Assembly: GCF_004000905.1 (NCBI RefSeq)
Contig: NZ_BIMD01000005.1
Location: 1 to 64,000 of the forward strand
Direction of reading: 5' to 3'
From: Paenibacillus humicus NBRC 102415
GTDB lineage: Bacteria > Bacillota > Bacilli > Paenibacillales > Paenibacillaceae
DNA length: 64,000 bases
A program made the translations under genes and the position numbers. The notes below the pieces were generated by a model. It had not been told where the DNA came from. It saw only the letters and a program-made list of their open reading frames with translations, and searched no databases. Below, piece by piece: positions 1 to 8,061 of the stretch; positions within the stretch are counted from its first letter, which is position 1; each line of letters opens with the position of its first letter.

Positions 1-1487
1 CAGGCGGCGAGCGCTTCGGCCGCCTCGACGGCGGCGCGGCGCAGCCTGCCCTTGATTTCCGCGGCCGCTTCGCGCGTATAAACCAGCGTATACTCGCCGC
101 CGAATACGGCTCCCGTATTCACGCGCCCGGCCAGCCAATCGATGTCCGGCCGCCAGCTGAGCCCTTCCTCGAGCGCATGCTCCCATGCTTCGCGCTCCGT
201 CCCTGCAAGGCCGGCTTCGTCGGCTGCCTTGCGGAGCAAATCCCCCAGATGCCATACGGCAGCCGCCTGGATCTGGCGGTTCAGGTCATCGCGGAACGCT
301 TCTGCGCGCCGCTGCTGCTCCGCAGCCGTCTTGGCGCCCGCGAACAGCAAGCCGGTCTTGAAGCCCGGCTTGCGGCTGTCCAGAAACTCGGCCGCGAGAT
401 CGCGCGTGGCGGCCGGCGTCAGGCTGGCGTTGTCCAGCAGCTTGACGATATCGGCCTTCAAGGAGGCTTCCAGGGCAGCCGGCCTGTTGTCCGCTTCCTC
501 CGCCTCGGCCTCGAGGCTCGCGATCCTCTCCGCAAGCACGGCCCTTTCCTCCTCGCTGCCGGCTTCATCCTGAAGCTTCTGCCGCAGCGCCTCCTCCTCT
601 TCGGCGGCCGAGCGCAGCGAAGCCCGGACCAAATGGCGCAGCGAGGCGTCCACGCTCCATTGCGACAGCTCCTCGCGCTCCTCCGCCAATTCCTTCAGCA
701 GCCCTTCGAGGGAAGCGAACTCGCTGCCGGGATGCTCAGGCTCCCTCAGAGACAAGTAAAGTATGCCGGCCGGCTCCAGATGCCAGCTGCGGAAAGCCTC
801 CTCGACGCTGTTCCGGTACTCCTCGAACGGCAGCTCCTCTTCGCGGTGCTTGTCGATCTGGTTGACGATCAGATAGAGCGGCTTGCCCCAATCCTTCAAT
901 CCCTTGGCGAACTCGAAGTTGATTTCCGACTGGACATGGTTGTAGTCCATGACGTAGAACACCGCATCGGCCAAATGCAAGGCCGACTCCGTCGCCATCC
1001 GGTGCGCATCGTCCGTCGAGTCGATGCCCGGCGTATCCAGAAGAACGGTCGAAGAGCCCAGACGGGGAATCGGATAAACGATATCGACGGAGATGAACTC
1101 CTCGCCGTTTTTGCAGTAGTCGTCCAGACGCAGCGGATCCGCCTCGAAGGTCGTCTCCTTGCCGTCTGCAAGCGCCCGGATGATCGCGCGTGCCGGCTTG
1201 CCGCTGCGGATGGACACGACATTGGCGCTCGTCGGGATCGGACTGGACGGCAGCAGCTGCTTCCCGCACAGCGCATTCACAAGCGTCGATTTTCCCGCGG
1301 AGAAGTGGCCGCAAAAAGCGACCGTAAGCAGCCCGCTCTCCAGCTTGGCGGACAGCTGCTCCGCCCGCTGCGCGTTGCCATCGTCTCCTGCGGAGTCGAA
1401 TCCGGCCTGCAGGCTGGCCGCAGCCCGGGCCAATGCCGCCTCGCGGTCCGCCGCCGCGGTCCTGTTGCTCTCTTGTAGTCCGTTCAT
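1..1487 (-). CDS. Dynamin-family GTPase, N-terminal part (gene runs off the window)
   Basis: This frame stays open from an ATG at 1487 to the window edge, so only the first 495 codons are present. About 40 residues from the start it reads VAFCGHFSAGKSTL, a P-loop of the dynamin type (GxxxxGKS), followed by an LLDTPGIDST G3 motif and an LIVNQIDK G4 motif. The rest is charged and helical, as in bacterial dynamin-like stalks. Firmicute homologues such as DynA (YpbR) are about 1200 residues with two GTPase units and act in membrane fusion and repair, so I expect the missing part to hold a second unit. A purine-rich GGGAGAG lies before the ATG. An intrinsic-type hairpin separates it from the upstream small gene. 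GTPase family is firm; the exact orthologue is inference. Confidence 0.85.
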   Translation of the reverse strand, partial: MNGLQESNRTAAADREAALARAAASLQAGFDSAGDDGNAQRAEQLSAKLESGLLTVAFCGHFSAGKSTLVNALCGKQLLPSSPIPTSANVVSIRSGKPARAIIRALADGKETTFEADPLRLDDYCKNGEEFISVDIVYPIPRLGSSTVLLDTPGIDSTDDAHRMATESALHLADAVFYVMDYNHVQSEINFEFAKGLKDWGKPLYLIVNQIDKHREEELPFEEYRNSVEEAFRSWHLEPAGILYLSLREPEHPGSEFASLEGLLKELAEEREELSQWSVDASLRHLVRASLRSAAEEEEALRQKLQDEAGSEEERAVLAERIASLEAEAEEADNRPAALEASLKADIVKLLDNASLTPAATRDLAAEFLDSRKPGFKTGLLFAGAKTAAEQQRRAEAFRDDLNRQIQAAAVWHLGDLLRKAADEAGLAGTEREAWEHALEEGLSWRPDIDWLAGRVNTGAVFGGEYTLVYTREAAAEIKGRLRRAAVEAAEALAA

Positions 1488-1633
1488 GCTTCTCTCTCCC
1501 TGTCTTCCTCTGATCGGAGCGGCCCAAGCTTCGGGCGATCTCCCTATTCGCTATCCGTTGCACAGCCGCGAAGGCAGCTCTTCTGCCCTCATAATGGAGA
1601 CGAGCACCTCTGCGAGCCTAGGCCGGATACGTC

Positions 1634-1672
1634 AAACAGCCGCCCTTGAACGCAAGGACGGCTGCTTGTTCA
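1634..1672 (-). terminator. Hairpin after the 93-residue gene
   Basis: Read on the minus strand, AGCAGCCGTCCTT pairs with AAGGGCGGCTG across a short loop and is followed by TTTGACG. It lies just downstream of the stop at 1696 and before the dynamin gene. The U-tract is short, so termination is probable rather than certain. Confidence 0.5.
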
Positions 1673-1695
1673 CTTGATTCGGAGCATCTCCCTGC

Positions 1696-1977
1696 TTATA
1701 CCGCCGGAGCCTCGTCGTCCTCATCCGTCGGAATGCAGATTTCGAACACGTTGCCGTGCTGAAGGATCGTAATGTTGCGCTGCTTCTCGCGCATCACGAC
1801 AACTTCAGGCTTCTGGCGCATGCGCTCCAGGTATTGGGCAGGCAGATCGCCGGAGCCGCTCACCGTTACGCCTTCGATGACGAGATCCTCGTTCTCTCCC
1901 GGAGGAGATTCCATGACCTGCTCGTAAATATCGGAGAACAGGCCAAAATCATTCGTGAATACGCTGATGCATTTCAT
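1696..1977 (-). CDS. Conserved small acidic protein of unknown function, 93 aa
   Basis: A short soluble protein with no signal peptide, no cysteine pair and an acidic tail (PTDEDDEAPAV). It starts MKCISVFTNDFGLFSDIYEQV and ends 8 bp from nth, which precedes it on the same strand, so the two are probably cotranscribed. I recall similar proteins in Paenibacillus annotated loosely as a transhydrogenase-subunit-like protein, but nothing in this sequence supports an enzymatic role. The pattern of alternating hydrophobic and charged residues suggests a compact alpha/beta fold. Function unknown. Confidence 0.7.
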   Translation of the reverse strand: MKCISVFTNDFGLFSDIYEQVMESPPGENEDLVIEGVTVSGSGDLPAQYLERMRQKPEVVVMREKQRNITILQHGNVFEICIPTDEDDEAPAV

Positions 1978-1984
1978 CGTTTCA

Positions 1985-2707
1985 TCATCCTTTGCTCAGG
2001 GGGTTGGAAGCGGCGGCTCGCTTGTTCGAAGCCGCTGCGGATTTCGTTGTCGTGCACGCAGCTTTCATTCGGCGCTGGCCTTCCTTGCACATGTCGAGCA
2101 GCGGGCAGATGTCGCATTTCGGCTGCTGCGCCTTGCAGTGGTACCGGCCGAAGAAGATGAACCGATGATGCGTTAGCGTCCATTCCTCCCGGGGAACTTT
2201 GCGCATCAGCTTCTTCTCGACTTCAAGGACGCTATCCTCTTGCTTGGCCAAGCCGAGACGCTTTGATACCCGTTCGACATGAGTATCGACCGCGATGGCG
2301 GGAACGCCGAATGCATTGGAGACGACGACATTGGCCGTCTTCCTCCCGACGCCGGGAAGCTCGGTCAGCTGGTCATGCTGCTCGGGGATTTCCCCTCCGT
2401 AGCGCTCCAGCACGATCCGGCACAGCTTCTGGATGTTGGCCGCCTTGTTGCGGAACAGTCCGATGCGCCGGATATCCTGCTGCAGCTCCTCCAGATCGAC
2501 GGCCAGGTAATCCTCGGGCGTGCGGTATTTCTGGAACAAGTCTGCCGTCACCCGGTTCACGGTCTCGTCCGTGCACTGGGCCGACAGCAGGACGGCAATC
2601 GTCAACTCGAACGGATTGGCATGGTTCAACTCGCAATGGGCATCCGGGAACATCTCGGCCATCGTGTCCAGAATGCGCCGCATCTTATCCGAAGCCTTCA
2701 TGGTCAT
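1985..2707 (-). CDS. nth: Endonuclease III (base-excision repair)
   Basis: DNA glycosylase/AP lyase that removes oxidised pyrimidines. The 240-residue protein has the helix-hairpin-helix LPGVGRKTAN with the catalytic lysine at about 123, the catalytic aspartate in VDTH at about 141, and the [4Fe-4S] loop C-x6-C-x2-C-x5-C (Cys 191, 198, 201, 207). The extra 25 to 30 residues at the C-terminus are Ala/Ser/Lys-rich and probably disordered. In Bacillus nth follows asnS and dnaD; here those two genes are about 40 kb away, so the block has been split. The ATG at 2707 sits just behind AGGGAGAG. Confidence 0.95.
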   Translation of the reverse strand: MTMKASDKMRRILDTMAEMFPDAHCELNHANPFELTIAVLLSAQCTDETVNRVTADLFQKYRTPEDYLAVDLEELQQDIRRIGLFRNKAANIQKLCRIVLERYGGEIPEQHDQLTELPGVGRKTANVVVSNAFGVPAIAVDTHVERVSKRLGLAKQEDSVLEVEKKLMRKVPREEWTLTHHRFIFFGRYHCKAQQPKCDICPLLDMCKEGQRRMKAACTTTKSAAASNKRAAASNPLSKG

Positions 2708-2787
2708 TAACTCTCCCTAGTTGCACTATCGTTCAAAGTTTAGCGAATATCCACGCTCCATGCAACCGGAAATCACCCCTATGGACG

Positions 2788-2817
2788 AAAAAAAGACCCC
2801 GCGAGGGGTCTTTTTTT
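2788..2817 (-). terminator. Bidirectional intrinsic terminator after the SLH gene
   Basis: AAAAAAAGACCCC-GCGA-GGGGTCTTTTTTT is a 6-bp GC stem with a 4-base loop flanked by A7 and T7. It would stop transcription from either strand. On the minus strand it ends the amidase-gerMN-SLH operon before nth. Confidence 0.9.
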
Positions 2818-2844
2818 CAATAATTCATCAAACCGCCATGAGCG

Positions 2845-5553
2845 TCATGCCTTGGCAGCCTCGAGCAGCTTGCCTTCGAACAGATACAGAACGATGCTGT
2901 CCCCGTCCTTGAGCGACTCGGCTGCAACCGGCTGGCCGCCCGCCGTAATCAGCGTGGACGACGTATATGCAAAGCGGTAATCGTTGTCGTTGACGCCCGA
3001 TTTCCTCATCAGAAGCTGGCCGGCTGCGGCATCCACCTTCCAGAATGTTTTGGCCACTCCGGCATTGACCGTGACGACGACCGCACCGTCGGCATTTTTC
3101 TTCACTTCAACGCGGTCTCCTGCAGCCAGAGCCGCAGCGCTCGATCCCGCGCTTCCTCCTTTGACGATGGAGAAGCCGCTTCCGAGCGGAAGCGTCTGGC
3201 TTGAGCCGCCGTATTCCTGCAGCGTGATGGAGTCGGCAGAGGCCGCAGCGATTTTGCCGTACGTCACTTTGACGAGCGAGATGGCTGTCGGCGTGCTGCC
3301 TGCATAAGTCACGTTGACCGTCTGTCCCGCCGCGAAGCCTGTGAATGCCAGAGCGCTTCCGTCCGTTCCTTTGAGGACAAGGCTGCCGGCAGCGACCGTC
3401 GTCCGGCTTCCGTCGGCTGCTTGCAGCGAGAGCGCTTTGGCTGCCGGGTCGACCGTCGTGATCTTATACTGGACATTCTGGTTGACGCGCAGCGCAGCCG
3501 CCTTGGTCTGGCTGGCGTCGAGGAGCGCCGTCACCCGCATGCCGTTCTTGATGTCGGCTATGCCGGTTCCGCTGCGGCCGTACCACTCCACTCCGAGAGA
3601 ATCGAATGGAAGCGTCACCGACGAGCCGTCATCCAGCGACAAGGCAAGCGTCTTGGTGGCCGTATTCAACAGAACGACGGAGCCGGTATATTGGTAGACG
3701 ACCCGCACGAGCATCGCATCGCTGCCGGAATAACCGACCGTAACCCGTTGTCCTTGACGGAGCAGAGGCGCGGCCGAGGCCAGATTGAGCGTCGTTCCGT
3801 TCATTTCGAACTTGGTCTTGTCCGACAACTGCAAGGCGGCCAGCTTGCCGTTCGTTCCCTTGACCGTCAATGCCTTCTGATCGCTGCTGTAGCTGAGGAT
3901 CTCCGCTCCCGTCAGCGTGCTGAGCGAGCGGTTCGTCACCTTGATGCTCGTCACCTTGCCTCCGGCATCGAGGGCAAGCTCAAGCTGGTCGTCCTTGTAC
4001 AGATCGCCCAGCACCGGCTGCTCCACACCCGGAATGACCAGAGTGACCGATTCGGACAAATAGTTGGACTGCAGCGAATTGCCTGCCAGCACCGTCAGGA
4101 TGCCGTCGCTGATGTTGCTGAACTTTCCTTGGACGGATGCGCTTCCTGCCGTCGTCACCTTGACGGATACGAGCACGCTGTCCTTCACTGTATAGGTGAC
4201 GGCATCGCCCGCCTTCAATCCGGAGAGGCCCCCTTCGAGCACTCTGCCGTCCCAGCCGATGACGGCAAGGCTGGAAGAAGCCGTCCATGTCTCGTCGGCT
4301 CCGGCGGCCGTCTTGAGGCTCAGCGCGCCGTTGCCGGCCGCAGCCACGGTTCCGGAGCCGTCCTTCGATACCGGCGCCGACTTCACGATGACTTCAAGCG
4401 CCAGCGGCTTGTCCCGGAAGGCATCCTCCTTCACCTGAACCTGGCTGTCCACCGTCAGATCGGCCAGTCCCAGCTTCGTTCCGTCCATTTTTTTGACGAC
4501 CAGAGAAGAATCGTACTGGACTTCGACCGGATTGTCGCCGACCCACAGCCAGATCTTGTTCTGCGCCGCCACGACTCTCGACACGGCGCCTTCGATCGTC
4601 TTGACCTGCTGGTCCGGATCGGTCTGTTCAACGTAGAGCGCATCCATCCCTCCGCCCAAAATGCGGACATGCGTATACAGCGTCAGCTCCGAGGACGATT
4701 TGAGCGAAGCATCCGAATCGAAGCGGTAGAAGCGGGAATCCGCCGCCAGATTGAACGTTTGTAATCCTTGATCGGTATACACCGATACGCTGGCCCCGTT
4801 GATCGCCGTGAGGATGCCGCCGGTTTCGCCCGGGTAAGCGACAGGAGCGACCTGCTGCGACCTGCTGAACAGCGTGGCCGCCTGCGCCCGGTTGACGGCT
4901 GCCGCCGGCTGGAACTGCGTCGGCGTGACGCCCGTGACCATGCCGAGCGAGCCTGCTGCATTGATGTATCCGACATAACCGGCGCCGATCGAAGCTCCGT
5001 CCTGGAAAGCGGATGCTCGGGAAGCAAGCTCCTGCGCCAGGCTTGTCTTGCCTGCGGCCCTCACGATGAGCTTCGTCAGCCACTCGCGCGATGCGGGAGA
5101 GCTTCCCCATTCGCCTTTGGCGGATTCCGCCGTTTTGAACTCCGCCGTTTCCTCGAGCAGGCCAAGCTTGATGGCCAGCGCTATGTAAGGCTTATAGTAA
5201 TTGTTCACCTTGAACGATTCCGGGAAGATGACCGCCTGCTGCAGGTCGGCTTCCTTTTCCTTGCCCATGAACCGCAGAGCCATCACGACCGCTTCTTGGC
5301 GGCTTACGTTGGCTGCAGGTCTGAAATTGCCGTTTTCTCCCACGATGATTCCCTGCAGGGCAAGCTTGACGATGCTCTTTTCCGCCCAATGGCCTGGTTT
5401 GACATCGGCAAAAAACGATGATTGCGCGGTTGCAGATACTGCCGTCCCCCCTGAAGCAGAAGAAGCCGCTGCAGCTGCAGCGGCCGGTCCTCCTGCTAGG
5501 AGGGAGAGGGCGATCATGCCCGTAGCGATATGATAGGATGGCGAACGATGCAT
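2845..5553 (-). CDS. S-layer-homology (SLH) domain cell-surface protein, 902 aa
   Basis: Secreted protein held to the cell wall. The likely start is the ATG at 5553, behind AGGGAGAGACGGG; an upstream TTG/ATG pair lacks a ribosome site. Residues 1-35 form a signal peptide (MHRSPSYHIATGMIALSLLAGG then an Ala run). Residues 45-230 hold SLH-type repeats (FADVKPGHWAEKSIVKLALQGII, KPYIALAIKLGLL, YINAAGSLGMVTG with FQPAAAVNRAQAATLFSR), which bind pyruvylated wall polymers. The remaining 650 residues are a beta-rich series of modules with repeated 'G..T.Y...V.V' signatures, without a recognisable catalytic motif. It is last in the amidase-gerMN-SLH operon, which points to an envelope role. Confidence 0.9.
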   Translation of the reverse strand: MHRSPSYHIATGMIALSLLAGGPAAAAAAASSASGGTAVSATAQSSFFADVKPGHWAEKSIVKLALQGIIVGENGNFRPAANVSRQEAVVMALRFMGKEKEADLQQAVIFPESFKVNNYYKPYIALAIKLGLLEETAEFKTAESAKGEWGSSPASREWLTKLIVRAAGKTSLAQELASRASAFQDGASIGAGYVGYINAAGSLGMVTGVTPTQFQPAAAVNRAQAATLFSRSQQVAPVAYPGETGGILTAINGASVSVYTDQGLQTFNLAADSRFYRFDSDASLKSSSELTLYTHVRILGGGMDALYVEQTDPDQQVKTIEGAVSRVVAAQNKIWLWVGDNPVEVQYDSSLVVKKMDGTKLGLADLTVDSQVQVKEDAFRDKPLALEVIVKSAPVSKDGSGTVAAAGNGALSLKTAAGADETWTASSSLAVIGWDGRVLEGGLSGLKAGDAVTYTVKDSVLVSVKVTTAGSASVQGKFSNISDGILTVLAGNSLQSNYLSESVTLVIPGVEQPVLGDLYKDDQLELALDAGGKVTSIKVTNRSLSTLTGAEILSYSSDQKALTVKGTNGKLAALQLSDKTKFEMNGTTLNLASAAPLLRQGQRVTVGYSGSDAMLVRVVYQYTGSVVLLNTATKTLALSLDDGSSVTLPFDSLGVEWYGRSGTGIADIKNGMRVTALLDASQTKAAALRVNQNVQYKITTVDPAAKALSLQAADGSRTTVAAGSLVLKGTDGSALAFTGFAAGQTVNVTYAGSTPTAISLVKVTYGKIAAASADSITLQEYGGSSQTLPLGSGFSIVKGGSAGSSAAALAAGDRVEVKKNADGAVVVTVNAGVAKTFWKVDAAAGQLLMRKSGVNDNDYRFAYTSSTLITAGGQPVAAESLKDGDSIVLYLFEGKLLEAAKA

Positions 5554-5591
5554 TTCCCGTCTCTCCCTTAGCATCAAGTATGGATGATCGA

Positions 5592-6239
5592 TTATGGATT
5601 GCTTTTCTTCATCGGATGTTCAAGCTCCATATGCCCCATGAGCGTTTCGGCAGCCTTGCCGTCCACCAGAAGATCGAAGGTTTGAACCTCATCGAACTGG
5701 AATACGGTTTTGCGGATCGCCTCAAGCGCGAATTCCTCGCCGGCTCCTCCGAGACGCGACTCGTCCGGAATGTGGATATCGGCGGTTGCCGCACCTTCTT
5801 TGAGCGTCACCTTTTTGAACTGAACTCCCTTCCACAGGGAGATCGTTCCTTCGCGGTCGTCTCCGGCCAGCGCTTCCAGAGCGGCTTCAAGCTTCTCCTC
5901 GGCGCTGCCGTAGCTGATCTCGGCCTTGACGGCCTTCAGCTCCAGCAGCTGATCGTCGGTCTGATAGACCGAGATTTCCTTCTTCACCTTGTCGGACTCC
6001 TTGACGGAACCCTTGCCGCCTGCTGCGCTCGAGCCCACGCCGCTGCCCTCGGCAGCTGCCGGCGATGGAGCAGGGGCTGCGGATGGCGATGGAGAGACCA
6101 CAGCCGGCTCGGATGCTCCCGCATTGCCGGAAGCTCCAGCGGCCGGGCCGGCCGTTTCCCTTGCTCCGCAAGCCGACAGGCTCAGAGCGATCGCGGCGGC
6201 GGTCAAGAGCACCGCTGTCTTGTTCATGCGTCGATTCAT
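5592..6239 (-). CDS. GerMN-domain lipoprotein, 215 aa
   Basis: The N-terminus MNRRMNKTAVLLTAAAIALSLSAC is a lipoprotein signal with lipobox LSAC, so the protein should be anchored to the outer face of the membrane. A Ser/Ala/Pro-rich linker of about 60 residues follows. The C-terminal 130 residues match the GerMN (sporulation/spore germination GerM) pattern: VYQTDDQLLELKAVKAEI, LEALAGDD, TLKEGAATADI and VFQFDEVQTFDLLVDGK. GerMN domains occur in GerM and in partners of wall hydrolases. It lies 17 bp after the amidase gene and 38 bp before the SLH gene, so all three are probably one transcript. Confidence 0.85.
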   Translation of the reverse strand: MNRRMNKTAVLLTAAAIALSLSACGARETAGPAAGASGNAGASEPAVVSPSPSAAPAPSPAAAEGSGVGSSAAGGKGSVKESDKVKKEISVYQTDDQLLELKAVKAEISYGSAEEKLEAALEALAGDDREGTISLWKGVQFKKVTLKEGAATADIHIPDESRLGGAGEEFALEAIRKTVFQFDEVQTFDLLVDGKAAETLMGHMELEHPMKKSNP

Positions 6240-6255
6240 AGGCGCTCAAGCCTCC

Positions 6256-7785
6256 TCAGCTCAATTTCAAATATTCCTTGATGCCGTCTACCAAAGCTTG
6301 TGCAATCTCGTTCTGCTTCTGCTCGTTGAACAGAATCGCTTCATCCTTCGAATTCGTCAGGAATCCGGATTCCGTCAGGATGGCGGGCATGGTCGTCTTC
6401 TTGATGACGACGAATCCGGCTGTCTGGACCTTGCGGTCCGGCAGTCCCGTAGCCGCCAGAAGATGTTTATGGACGATGTCGGCGAACGTCTTGCTGTCCG
6501 CCCGGTTGTAGTAGGTTTCGGTGCCGGAGGCTGAAGACCCCGGCAGGGCATTCGCGTGAATGGAGATGAACAGGTCGGCGTTCAGCCTGTTGGCGATTGC
6601 GGCCCTCTCGTCCAGCGCGATGAACGTATCGTCCGAGCGGGTCAGGATCGGCTGGATGCGAGGCTCGGCCTTCAGCAGGGCATTCACTTTGAGAGCGATG
6701 GCCAGGTTGAAGGATTTCTCGGTCTTCTTGCTGATTCCGATCGCTCCCGGATCATGGGCTCCGTGGCCCGCGTCGACGACAACTTTGAAAATCTTGTCCC
6801 CCGAAGGAGTCGTCGGCGTCGTCGGCACAGGTTCAAGCGCGCCGAGCAGGCTCAGCTGAATCGTGCCCTCGCCTTTGGTTACCGCATACTCGGCAGCAGC
6901 CTGAAGATCCCAGACCACCCGCACAGTGGAAGGCTTGTCCGAGTAATAGGAATAGCGGACCTTCGTCAGCAGCTGGCTGTCGACGACCACTTCCCCCATT
7001 TTGGCGCTCGTCGCCGTGAAGCCGTTGGCGAAGTCGGCCGCGAACGACGCTGCCGGAATATCCATGACGATCCGGTCCGGTCCCGTCATGAGGAACGGCT
7101 GCGCATCGCCGACCGTTCCTGTGTAGGCGATCGTCGTCGTTCCGATTCCGTCGTACTTGATCGACGTGACCAGTCCCGTTGCGTCGGCCGGCGCGGTAGA
7201 GCCGCCGCTGCCCGGCGTCGGAGTCGGTGTCGGAGTCTCGCTTCCCGTCCCTCCGCTGCCTGGCGTCGACGTTGGGGTCGGCGTCGGGGTAGGCGTTGGA
7301 GCCGGGGATGGCGTTGCGCCGCCCGATCCATTGCCCGAGGAAGCATCGTTCTGATACAGATACACGGACTTGGACGGAGAGTCGTAGTAGACCTCGAGCC
7401 CCATGTTCTCGCTGATGAAACGAAGCGGAACCATCGTCGTGCTTGTCGAGCCAGCACCCATAATCTTGGCAGGAGTCGGCAATGCGACCGAAAGGCCGTT
7501 TACCGTAGCAATCTTTTTGTTGATGGTCAACTCAATCATGCTTTTGCCGTTATGTATGCTTACCTGCTTTGCCGCCTTGTCCCAATTGACGTCAAAACCC
7601 ATCCCCTCGGCTACCGTCCGAATCGGAATATACGTCGTATCCTTCTCGATGCGGGGCGCCGATGCCGACTGAAGCTCCTGGCCGTTCAAATACAGCTTGG
7701 GAGTCTTCGAGGCGGCGGATGCGGATCCTGCGAACGCGGTTACGAACAGAGCCAAAAACACCAGCATCATTGCAGCTTTCTTCAT
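6256..7785 (-). CDS. N-acetylmuramoyl-L-alanine amidase with copper-amine-oxidase-like N domain and AMIN domain, 509 aa
   Basis: Secreted peptidoglycan amidase. Order of parts: signal peptide (1-25), copper-amine-oxidase-like N-terminal domain (about 28-135, LYLNGQELQ, DTTYIPIRTVAEGMGFDVNWD, MVPLRFISENMGLEVYYD), a Pro/Thr/Gly linker with PTPTPT repeats, an AMIN domain (about 205-310) and an Amidase_3 zinc domain (335-509). The zinc and catalytic residues are visible in VVDAGHGAHDPG, SIHANA and LTESGFLTN. Two ATGs stand side by side at 7788 and 7785; GAGGTGA is best spaced for 7785. A paralogue follows at 8062, and both share an ECF-type promoter. First gene of the operon with the GerMN and SLH proteins. 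Confidence 0.93.
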   Translation of the reverse strand: MKKAAMMLVFLALFVTAFAGSASAASKTPKLYLNGQELQSASAPRIEKDTTYIPIRTVAEGMGFDVNWDKAAKQVSIHNGKSMIELTINKKIATVNGLSVALPTPAKIMGAGSTSTTMVPLRFISENMGLEVYYDSPSKSVYLYQNDASSGNGSGGATPSPAPTPTPTPTPTSTPGSGGTGSETPTPTPTPGSGGSTAPADATGLVTSIKYDGIGTTTIAYTGTVGDAQPFLMTGPDRIVMDIPAASFAADFANGFTATSAKMGEVVVDSQLLTKVRYSYYSDKPSTVRVVWDLQAAAEYAVTKGEGTIQLSLLGALEPVPTTPTTPSGDKIFKVVVDAGHGAHDPGAIGISKKTEKSFNLAIALKVNALLKAEPRIQPILTRSDDTFIALDERAAIANRLNADLFISIHANALPGSSASGTETYYNRADSKTFADIVHKHLLAATGLPDRKVQTAGFVVIKKTTMPAILTESGFLTNSKDEAILFNEQKQNEIAQALVDGIKEYLKLS

Positions 7786-7861
7786 CATTCACCTCTAGAA
7801 CCTGGATTGACCCTTCCTTCACGCAGCCGGCGGCTCCGCTGTCATGAAGTCAGGCAGAAAA

Positions 7862-7889
7862 TTAGACGCCGTTCGCCAAGCAAAGTTGC
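7862..7889 (-). promoter_or_regulatory. Candidate ECF-sigma promoter of the amidase-gerMN-SLH operon
   Basis: On the minus strand GCAAC (7889-7885) is followed after exactly 16 bases by CGTCTA (7868-7863), then AATTTTCTG. The AAC -35 core and CGTC -10 core are typical of Bacillales ECF sigma factors. The same motif with the same spacing precedes the paralogous amidase gene. Confidence 0.65.
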
Positions 7890-7973
7890 GAAAAAAAGGG
7901 AACCTTGCCACCTTTTTTTTCGTCAAAAAGGGTTGACTTTTGAAGGTCCCCTATGATTCATTCCGCGAACCAA

Positions 7974-8004
7974 ACAGGCCGTCCCCTGCCTGGGGACGGC
8001 CTGT
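7974..8004 (-). terminator. Terminator hairpin after the second amidase gene
   Basis: A perfect 13-bp stem (ACAGGCCGTCCCC with GGGGACGGCCTGT) and 5-base loop, followed on the minus strand by TTTGGTT. It lies about 60 bp past the stop at 8062 and isolates that gene from the next amidase operon. Confidence 0.7.
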
Positions 8005-8061
8005 CGCCGCCTTGAAGCCATGCATGCAGACACCGATGGCGAACCGGCTCCGCTCCAACTA

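Noticed and set aside
7202-7316. Microsatellite as a separate element
   Set aside because: The short repeats simply encode the PTPTPT linker of the amidase and keep the frame.
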